Source: Ophiobolus disseminans
Taxonomy: Eukaryota > Ascomycota > Dothideomycetes > Pleosporales > Phaeosphaeriaceae
Assembly: GCA_010093685.1 (NCBI GenBank)
Contig: MU006250.1
Coordinates: 84,923 to 113,248 of the forward strand
DNA length: 28,326 bases
Direction: 5' to 3'
Positions 21,000-28,326 of this stretch are shown here, one piece after another. The translations under genes were made by a program, and so were the position numbers. The notes under the pieces were generated by a model. It ran no database searches and was not told the DNA's origin. It was given only the letters and a program-made list of their open reading frames with translations. Position 1 is the stretch's first letter; the number at the start of each line of letters is the position of its first letter.

Positions 21000-21203
21000 A
21001 AGCTGCTTGCAAGCGCTTGCTTGTGAGCTTGCAAGCTTGCTTGCCTATTCAAGCCAAGCACTCTATATAAATTTGCAAGCAATCCAAGCGGATGGAGGCC
21101 TGCTTGCTTGGTTGCTTGCCACTGCGCTTGATTGTTTGAGGCTTTTGGCGTTGCAGTAAAGTGATTTCGCGATACATTTTATCGTGTTGCAATTTCTGCT
21201 GAG
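20996..21203 (+). mobile_element. 5' terminal region of hAT copy 2, GCTTGC-rich
   Basis: The segment holds many GCTTGC/GCAAGC units in both orientations, for example GCTTGCAAGCGCTTGC. It also has CAATCCAAGC at 21080-21089 and GCTTGATTGTT at 21126-21136, two motifs also found at the 3' end of hAT copy 1. It interrupts a copia frame and ends at a TA into which a pogo-type element is inserted. Beyond the two pogo elements, hAT coding sequence starts at 25540. I infer that this is the hAT 5' end, cut off from its gene by the insertions. Confidence 0.55.
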
Positions 21204-21205
21204 TA

Positions 21206-23294
21206 CCGAGGAGGGTCGCGTAATGCCGCACCCCACCACAACAACAAAATTACAGCTACCACTTCAACACGCAATATCTCAGCTGACATGGATCCAATCA
21301 ATGCAGCAATTGAGTTTTTAGAAAGCGCAGCTTCAGGAGAACATCTTTTGTACCAAAAAGTAGCTGCGCAGTTCAACATTTGCCCTACAACGCTTGCGCG
21401 GAGGCACCAAGGCAAATGTGACCCGTATGCCGTCAAATCTGTCAACCAGCAACTCCTAAGCCAACAACAGGAGTTACACCTTGTAAGCCACATCAGACAA
21501 TTGACAGAGGATGGCTTGCCTCCCTCAAGGCGTATGCTACAGAACTACTGCATTTCAATTGTTGGGAAGCCTGCCTCCTAAAGCTGGGTGATGTGCTTCC
21601 TTGGCCGCCACAAGATTGAGCTTAAAACGCACCGTGTGAAGGGAAAAGATCGCACTTGCCACAAGGCTAATTCTCTACTAAAGTACGAGTTATACTTTGC
21701 GTACCTGCATAAGAAAATACAGAAATATCACCTCCGCGCTTCTGATATATACAATATGGATGAGAAGGGCTTCTATCTTAGTAGGGGTGAAGGATCAACT
21801 AGAATATTCAGCAGGGACTTGTGGGAGTCAGGGGGTCGCCGGCAGCCTATTGCAGATGGCAATAGAGAGTAGATGACTGTTATTGCAGCTGTTTGTGCAG
21901 ATAGAAGTGCCTTACCACCAAGCGTACTATACGCAGCTACTTCTAGTAACATTCAAGAACGCTAGACTTGCAATATTGAGCTCAACAATAAGGCTCATGT
22001 CAGCGTAACTGCCTTAGGGTGGAGCAACAATGAGATAGGCGTCACATGGCTTGAACAGGTGTTTGATAGGTATACAAAGGAGAAGGCTGGCCTACGTCAT
22101 TGTTTACTCCTCCTTGACGGCCATTCATCCCATTAGACGTTGGAGTTCTTGGACTGTTGTAGGCCCCGGAGGATACTACCCCTATTACTACCTCCTCATT
22201 CAACTCATACGGTGCAGCCATTTGACGTAGGGCTGTTCTCACCCCTGAGCGCCGCCTACACCCACGCCCTTGAGGGCTACCTCCAGGCCACCCAGGGACT
22301 ACTTTCACTCAAGAAGCGAGACTTCTATACCCTTTTCAGACAAGCCTGTAAGGCCTCCTTTACCGTTAACAACGTCCTGTTGTTGTTTGAGCGCACAGGG
22401 GTATGGCCTATAGATCCTGAGCCGGTACTCAAAAAGTTCCAAACAACAACACCACCACCTCCTGAGTTCCCTACCTCTATAGAGATAGTCAACAGGCGTA
22501 CTATCAACAATCTCGTGACTGCTGCGGAGCCTCATAGGCATGAGGGTGACATAATTAAAGCTACGCTCCTTTCACTGCAAGCCTTGCAGGCTCTCCTTGA
22601 ACATGAGAACTAGGGGCTACAACATTCACTCAAACTAAAGCAGAGAGATTATGAGATCCCTGTGGGTGCTCTAGAGCTCGAATCTGCTAGAGAACTTTAT
22701 ACTATGGCAATACTCTATTCACTAAGGAAGATCTATAATGCTAAGGCACGCAGATTGGAAAAGGACCGTAAGAATGAGGAGGAACGGCTAGAGAAGCTTT
22801 GGATGAAGGACTTAAGGGCTGAGGCAAAGCTTATTACTCAAGAGCGTACCCGTATTGCTCAAGAAGAGCGGGTAAAGGAGAAGGAGCGGAGGGCTTAGGA
22901 GAAAGCTGAAAAAGCTGCTGCGCGCAAGGCTCTCAAACACCAACGCAACGCAGAAAAAGCTATAAAATTAGCCCAATTGGACAAGCGTAAGGCCTCAAAG
23001 CCTCCTTGCCAGCCTCAGCCAAAAAAAAGACGCGTGGGTGGTGTTGCTGGGGGTGGTGCTGCTGCCCAGCCCAAATCAGCACCTACACCCACACTGACTC
23101 GTTGCGGCCAAACTATCAATACTCCGGGAAGGTTTAGATAACTCTAATTGTAGAGCTACTCCTCTAGAATAATACCTTAGAAAAACTCGCAATAATAGCT
23201 TTGGTATGTGGCTCAATAACTTCATGCTTGCAGCGTCGCGATATTGGTGGGGTGCGGCGTTACGCGAACTGCGGCATTACGCGACCCTCCTCGG
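21206..23294 (+). mobile_element. pogo-type element 3, complete with TIRs
   Basis: It is 2089 bp, flanked by TA on both sides (21204-21205 and 23295-23296). The left end CCGAGGAGGGTCGCGTAATG plus CCGC (24 bp) is matched perfectly by its inverted copy at 23271-23294. An inner ACCCCACC also pairs, but on the right it is displaced by a 17-bp near-duplicate of the TIR. One transposase gene fills the element. Confidence 0.88.
21288..23141 (+). pseudogene. Transposase of pogo-type element 3, six stops and no indel
   Basis: The ATG at 21288 (MDPINAAIEFLESAASGEHL) begins a frame of 617 codons ending GQTINTPGRFR and TAA at 23139-23141, with no frameshift. Premature stops are one TAA and five TAG. Parts: HTH region (residues 1-110), Asp158 in YNMDEKGF, Asp277 in LLLDGHSSH, Asp313 in THTVQPFDVGLF (35 residues between the last two), then an Arg/Lys/Glu coiled coil and a basic Pro-rich tail. 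The catalytic residues are all present, so loss of function comes from point mutations alone. This matches RIP-type decay soon after insertion. Confidence 0.88.
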
Positions 23295-23296
23295 TA

Positions 23297-25415
23297 CCGA
23301 GGTTCACCCCGTGGCGATCCGCCCCGCGTGGCGACCACCCCCTCATGACAACACTCAAGTTTCAACATGCAATAACTCTATCAATATGAGCCTAATCAAG
23401 GCTGCGCTTGCAGCTATAGCATTGCTAGAACCTAGAGAATCTTTTAGCTACAAGCAGGTTGCTCAACAATATGGTTGTAATCGTACAATGCTCGCACAAA
23501 GGCACGAAGGCGTTTCAAGCTCATGCAGCACTAAGGCAGCAGATCAACAGGCTCTCTGTCCTCAGCAAGAGCAGGAGCTCCTACGATATATCAATCGACT
23601 CACAGAGAGAGGCCTACCACCTACACGAGCTATAATACAACGCTTTGGCTTAGATATAGCTAAGAGGGAGCTTGGAAAGAACTGGGTTGATCGATATATC
23701 AGGTGACACAAGGTCAATCTCATCTCACGCTGGGCAACTGGAATTGATTGCGCGCGCTACCACGCTGATTCTATATTGAAATACACCCTCTGTTTTAGCC
23801 TCCTACACAAGAAATTAGCAAATACAACGTTGAGGCTCGCAATATGTACAACATGGATAAGAAAGGCTGCATGCTAGGAATCCTCACTCGCTTAAAGCGG
23901 ATATTTAGTAAGAGGCTATATGAGGAGGGCAATATCAAGGCTAACATCCAGGATGGCAATCGGGAGTGGATAATGCTCCTTGCCTGCATATGCGCTGATG
24001 GATTGGCTCTTGCGCCTGCGCTGATATATCAATCAACCTCAGGCTCAATACAGGACACCTGACTGCAGGCTATGAGGCCTGAGGATCAAGTGTATATATC
24101 CTCCTCACCCTCTGGATGGACGAACAATGAGATAGGACTATCCTAGCTTAAACAAGTATTTGATCGATCCACAAAGGAGAAGGCAGGGCGGAGCTATTAA
24201 TTACTCATCCTTGATGGCTATAGATCTTATCTCACGATGGATTTTATTAAGTACTGCGATTGGAATAGAATCCTCCTTGCAGTATATCCTCCTCATTCAA
24301 CTCATACCCTCTAGCCGCTTAACGTCGTCATGTTCAAGCCATTCTCATCAGCCTACTCAAACTAGGTAGCTGCGTTCATGGAGAGGCGTCAAGGACTTAC
24401 ATCTATAAGCAAAAGAGACTTCTATCCTATGTTTATGGCTGCCTGGGAGGCCTCGTTCAAGAAAGAGACTATACTTAAGGCCTTTGAGGCAACTGGCCTC
24501 TCACCTCTTAACCTAGAGGTGATACTTAAACGATTCAATCAGCTAGCTCAATCAGGCCAATCAAGTGATAGCGGCTCCTCAGCCTTGAGCGCCTCTGACT
24601 GGCTGAAAACTAAGCGCCTTCTACGCTAGGTAGTAGGTGATAGGAGTGATCTACGAGCTCAAAAGCTCAGCTGAGCTTTCTACTCTATCTTAGTTTAGAA
24701 AAGCCTTCTCACACACGAGGCTCAAGGCCTTATGCAGGCTCTTGTCAATAAGAGGTAGCGTAGAAAGCGAGGCAAGGCTCTCCCTCTAGAGGCAGGCAAG
24801 GACTATCACGGTGGGGCTGTATTCTGGTCTCTAAGGAAGGTAAAGGAGGCACGTAATCGCTAGCTCCAACAAGGGCTTAAAGAAGAGCAACTACAACGCT
24901 AGAGAGCTGAGGCAGCTCGCCTACGTGAATTAAAGAAGCAGGAGAAGCTTTAGGCAGCTCAACAGAAGCGTACAGCAAGGGCAGCAGCTCAAATAATGAG
25001 GCAGGAGGAGAAGGCTAATAAGGCTGCTGATCAAGCCTTACAACAGGCAGCTTGTAAGGATCAACAACAACTTTGACAAGCTCAAAAAATTGCTTAAAAG
25101 GGTTAGAGGAGGAGCCTTAAGGCTCCTGTTAGGGCTTATCAAAAAAAGAGACCTATTGCGAGGCCTTAAGGTGGTGCGCAGTCTCATGAGCCTCATGAGG
25201 CTCTTTTAGCCTCAACCTCGCGCAGCGGGCGTGCGATTAGAACTCCAGTGCAATTTCTATAGCTATATATATCAATCAAGGCGTATAGGACTTAACTCTA
25301 AAAAATCTCATAGTTATAGCTATTGTACATGGCTCAATAGCCTCATATTGAGGTGTCAATTTTGGTGTTTAGAGTGGTCGCCACGCGGGGCGGATCGCCA
25401 CGGGGTGAACCTCGG
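23297..25415 (+). mobile_element. pogo-type element 4, inserted at the end of element 3
   Basis: It is 2119 bp with perfect 42-bp inverted repeats (23297-23338 and 25374-25415) beginning CCGAGGTTCACCCCGTGGCG. TA lies on each side (23295-23296 and 25416-25417). The left TA is the same one that ends element 3, so the two elements abut with a single TA between CCTCGG and CCGAGG. The TIR sequence differs from element 3 after the first six bases. Confidence 0.9.
23386..25262 (+). pseudogene. Transposase of pogo-type element 4, heavily mutated
   Basis: It begins at the ATG at 23386 (MSLIKAALAAIALLEPRESF), keeps the HTH region (YKQVAQQYGCNRTMLAQRHE), has a frameshift near 23800, and contains well over ten stops, mostly TAG. 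Of the three catalytic positions two Asp remain (YNMDKKGC and LLILDGYRSY), while the third reads PLNVVMF, Asp changed to Asn. The tail keeps YHGGAVFWSLRKVKEARNR and ends near TPVQFL and TAG at 25260-25262. It is clearly inactive and more decayed than the transposase of element 3, although its TIRs are untouched. Confidence 0.82.
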
Positions 25416-26669
25416 TAAGCTCCTAACCTCTATCTTAGCCGCCACCCATCCATCCATCTTATCTATCCTATTTATCTACACTATATAGAATATTATCTTT
25501 TACGCGTCTCTTTCTAGTGTTTTCAACCTACTAATTATTATAGCACCTAAGAAACGCGTCTCTACTACCTCCACTGCACCGAAAAAGCGCGCTCAAGTCG
25601 CAGCACCTTGTTAATCCGCTAGCCAGCCTATTCTCGTTAACACGCAGCAGCTACCTAATCCTCCTTCTCTATCACCTACCCTATTATCGCGCTTACATGA
25701 AGCCCTGCCTAACGCGCCGCAGGCTACCTTTGAGTCACAACTCCGCGACGCTCGCTCCGAATCTGAGATCGTCGCGCCCACCGAGGGCAGCGAGGAGGCG
25801 ACTGTAGCCTCGTCCGACCTAGCCGATGAGGCTGCTGTAGAGGGCTTTGATCAGGAGTACAAGGACAACTATAACGGCATAGATTAGCTTTAACTGCCGC
25901 GCTTTACAAAGCCGCTCACAACGTCGCGACGCAAGCTAAGCTAGATTTATTAATATGGCTATCGCGTTGTTCTGCTCGCTAACACAGATTAGATGTACTT
26001 TGTCTGCTAATACTGTCACATCCACAAGTATATCGACGCTAGCCGCAGTGGTGTTTTTCTATCTACTGCAACAACAGCAGCCGCGCGTCACCTTAGCAAA
26101 ACTCGACCTAGCTATTATCACAAGGCGCCTAGCAAAACACGTACAGATACTTAAGAAAGCTCTCTCCGCCGCATGCTTAAGGCTGGAGTTTTAGTGCCAC
26201 AGGCAATTGCTAATAAGCTTAGCAACTTTAATATTCAGCGCTTTAGGCTCGCAGCGGTGGGATGGCTCGTCGACAACAACTACCTACTCTCTAAGTTTGA
26301 GAAGCCGGCGTTTCGCAACATAATAGCTACAGCTAACCTAGAGGCAGAGGCAGCGCTTTGGCAGGGCCACTAGAGCGTCCGCTAATACGTTATGCGCCTA
26401 TACAATTACCTTCTGCCTTGTGTAGTTATTGAGCTGTCTAACGCAGTGAGCAAAATCCACGTAAGCTTTGACGGATAGACGACAAAAGGTGGCAAACGTG
26501 GCTACCTAGGGATTGTTGCCTATTACGTTAACCGCGACAGCAAGCTCGTTGATCTGCCTATCGCGTTGCCTTAATTAATAGGCGCTCACTCTAGTGAGAA
26601 CATAGCTAAGATCGTTTACAGTACTCTACAGAAGTTTAGCGTTAGCCCTTGTACTATTAGCTACTTTGT

Positions 26670-27378
26670 TGTAAGAGATTAGACCTCTGCTATCCTTAGT
26701 GGAGTCACTTCGGTTCAATAGAAGAGCATGGAACATTATGGAATGTCCTGGAACGTTATGGAATGTCCTGGAATGTCATGGAATGTCCTAGAATGTCCGG
26801 GAACTAGCTAGAACAAGATATGTTCTTCTAATAGCTGACAAATGCTAATGTATGTAGAAACCTCTAGAAGCTAGCAGTCTGCTATAAGGTCAGCCTGCTC
26901 TCTGGCTCTAGATAGACTCCATCGAATTCATCTCTGTTTAACCTAGCTAGGCTGGTAAAAGGGTATAGGTTGGGTTGGGGTTGGGTTGCCTTACGTAATA
27001 CCTCAGCCGTAACCCAACCCCGACCCATTTTTTTTTGCGCTAGTACTGGGTATAGGTTAGGTTAAGGTCGCACGGGCCTTGGGTTGAGGTTGGGTCGCAC
27101 AGACATAATTTTAAGCCAATTAGGCTGCTTATCACAGCTGATTATCACATACATGATTGGCTATACCCCTGTCTGGGTCTGACATAATACAACCCAACCT
27201 CTACCCGCGCTAGAGCTACCACAACCCAACCACAGCTACAGGTCTGTGCGACCTTAACCTAACCTATACCCTAAGGCCCGTGCGACCTTAACCCAACCTA
27301 TACCCACTGCTAGGTACCTCAACCCTTTTTACCAGCCTAAACCTAGCCTTCCTGCTGTCTTCAGCCTAGCCCCTTACA
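26670..27378. mobile_element. Solo LTR (309 bp without its insert) in hAT copy 2
   Basis: It starts TGTAAGAGATTAG and ends CCCCTTACA, TG..CA with short inverted ends. A perfect 5-bp duplication TTTGT flanks it (26665-26669 and 27379-27383). A 392-bp MITE with its own duplication sits inside. Near the left end a 10-bp unit, GAATGTCCTG and variants, is repeated about seven times (26731-26804). No internal retrotransposon sequence remains, as expected after LTR-LTR recombination. Copia or gypsy origin is not resolved. Confidence 0.85.
26948..27339. mobile_element. hAT-type MITE, 392 bp, nested in the solo LTR
   Basis: The ends TAGGCTGGTAAAA and TTTTACCAGCCTA are perfect inverted repeats, and similarity of the arms extends much further inward with GGTTGGGTT and GGTCGCACGGGCC motifs. 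An exact 8-bp duplication AACCTAGC flanks it (26940-26947 and 27340-27347). The 8-bp duplication is the mark of hAT elements. There is no coding capacity. G-rich arms (26968-26985) could form a G-quadruplex. Confidence 0.9.
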
Positions 27379-28162
27379 TTTGTACTCGATAACGCCTTCA
27401 ACAACGACACTGCAATTACTGCAATTGCGCAGAAGATAGGCTTTAACGCTACCTATCGTCGAATCTGCTGCGGTCCTCACACACTTAATCTTGTTAGCCA
27501 AACGCTACTTTAGGGCAAGGACGCTAACGCATACAACAACGAGGTAGGCGAGGTAGTTGCAGTAGATAAGAAGCACAAGTTAATAAGTAAGTAGCGGAGC
27601 GATAGCCTATTAGGCGTACTGCTAGGGGTGATCAATTATATCAAAACTCTACAGCAGTATAAGCTTTTCATAAGTTTTCAGCAGCTTGCCCACTACGACC
27701 TACCTCCTAACGCAACTAAGAATAATCGCAAAATCCTTAAGCCTGTTAAGCCTGTTGTTACCCGCTAGAACTCGTTCTACTTATGCTTTAAGCGCGCCGC
27801 TAAACTACAGTACGCTGTTAACGCCTACGCTAACTACTACATATTGGATATTAAGCAGAAGGATAAGCGCGCTCTTAGGCTGAATAATAAGCCGCCCTCT
27901 GCTCCGCTATAGATGAGGTTAGACAGGCTTACAGCCGCTAATTAGGCAGTCATCACGGAGTATATTAACGTCCTAGCGCTACTAAAGACTGCTACAAAGC
28001 GGCTTAAAGGACACAGCAAAAGTAGTGGCATAAGCGCTATTGCTAAGATTATCCTAGTGTTTAAAGTATTACTTAGCAAGTTTGAAGATCAACTCTGAAA
28101 CTACGAATCTGTTAATCACGATCAACACAACGAAACACCTAAAGACTACCTTGCGATTAACC

Positions 28163-28326
28163 TAGGCTGGTAAAAAGGGTTGAGGTACCCAGCAGTGGGT
28201 ATAGGTTGGGTTGGGGTCGCACGGGCCTTGAGGTATTGGTTGGGTTAAGGTCGCATGGACCTGTAGCTGTGGTTGGGTTGTAGTAGCTCTAGCGCGGGTA
28301 GAGGTTGGGTTGTATTATGTCAGACC
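28163..28326. mobile_element. Second copy of the hAT-type MITE, opposite orientation, cut by window end
   Basis: It starts TAGGCTGGTAAAAAGGGTTG and matches the reverse complement of the right arm of the MITE at 26948-27339 over the whole visible stretch (164 bases, few differences), down to TGTATTATGTCAGACC. It interrupts hAT copy 2 after its AINL segment. The right end is outside the window. Confidence 0.88.

Larger units (their letters stand above)
25540..28162 (+). pseudogene. hAT-family transposase, copy 2, split by insertions and stops
   Basis: The original start codon now reads ATA at 25540-25542 (then APKKRVSTTSTAPKKRAQVA). The frame continues through YNGID and CHIHKYID (BED finger weakened), KIHVSFDG followed by a stop where copy 1 has Trp, then ISYFV, where a solo LTR splits it. 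It resumes at 27384 with LDNAFNNDTAITAIAQKIGF, CGPHTLNLVSQTLL and KTATKRLKGHSKS, and is cut again at 28163 by a second MITE copy. Around fifteen premature stops are visible. Removing the LTR and one TTTGT restores perfect alignment with copy 1 (FV then LDNA). The C-terminal dimerisation region lies beyond the window. Confidence 0.82.

Noticed and set aside
6393..25262. TAG as a reassigned sense codon, because so many conserved frames contain in-frame TAG.
   Set aside because: The host TAP-like gene ends in TAG, host genes have no internal TAG, and TAG replaces both Gln and Trp positions. Mutation by CpA-to-TpA explains this better.
26961..27340. GGTTGGG-rich sequence as an internal telomere.
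   Set aside because: The repeats are irregular, appear in both arms in inverted form, and belong to a MITE with an 8-bp duplication.

Overview
The window is nuclear DNA of a filamentous ascomycete. The evidence is short 51-68 nt GT-AG introns with CTGAC/CTAAT-type branch sites, secreted plant-cell-wall enzymes, an OrsD-type zinc-finger protein and fungal transposon families full of C-to-T type nonsense mutations. A plant-associated Dothideomycete (Pleosporales-like) fits best, but that is inference. I saw no tRNA, rRNA or CRISPR array.

Layout. 1-2100 (minus strand): an OrsD-like double zinc-finger gene running off the left edge, then a broken Ty1/copia gag bracketed by two copies of a small palindromic element. 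2328-4484 (minus): two neighbouring secreted-protein genes, a three-exon PL3 pectate lyase and a two-exon protein with a C-terminal fibronectin-III-like domain. 5207-10230: transposon remains, namely a pogo-type C-terminal fragment, a Tc1-type DD34E transposase killed only by stop codons, and a hAT transposase. 10347-11759: a candidate LTR and a decayed host-like gene. 12118-13218 (minus): an intact secreted alpha/beta hydrolase of the homoserine-acetyltransferase (MetX-like) fold. 13447-13553: a 107-bp MITE. 14416-17684: two pogo/Fot1-type transposases fused tail to tail. 18332-20227 (minus): an intact five-exon secreted TAP-like (S33) hydrolase. 20776-28326: a tower of nested transposons.

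The nested tower can be read directly from the sequence. The 3' end of a copia element (RNase H end plus LTR start) is cut by the 5' end of a second hAT element. That hAT is split by two pogo-type elements sitting back to back around one shared TA dinucleotide. Its coding part is then split again by a solo LTR (5-bp target duplication TTTGT), which itself carries a 392-bp hAT-type MITE (8-bp duplication AACCTAGC). A second copy of that MITE, in the opposite orientation, enters the hAT at 28163 and runs off the window.

Four host genes look intact (pectate lyase, FN3-like secreted protein, MetX-like hydrolase, TAP-like hydrolase). All four are on the minus strand and all encode probable secreted proteins, so the window alternates between secretome genes and mutated repeats. 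Nearly all premature stops in the transposons are TAG or TAA, as expected from CpA-to-TpA repeat-induced point mutation (RIP).
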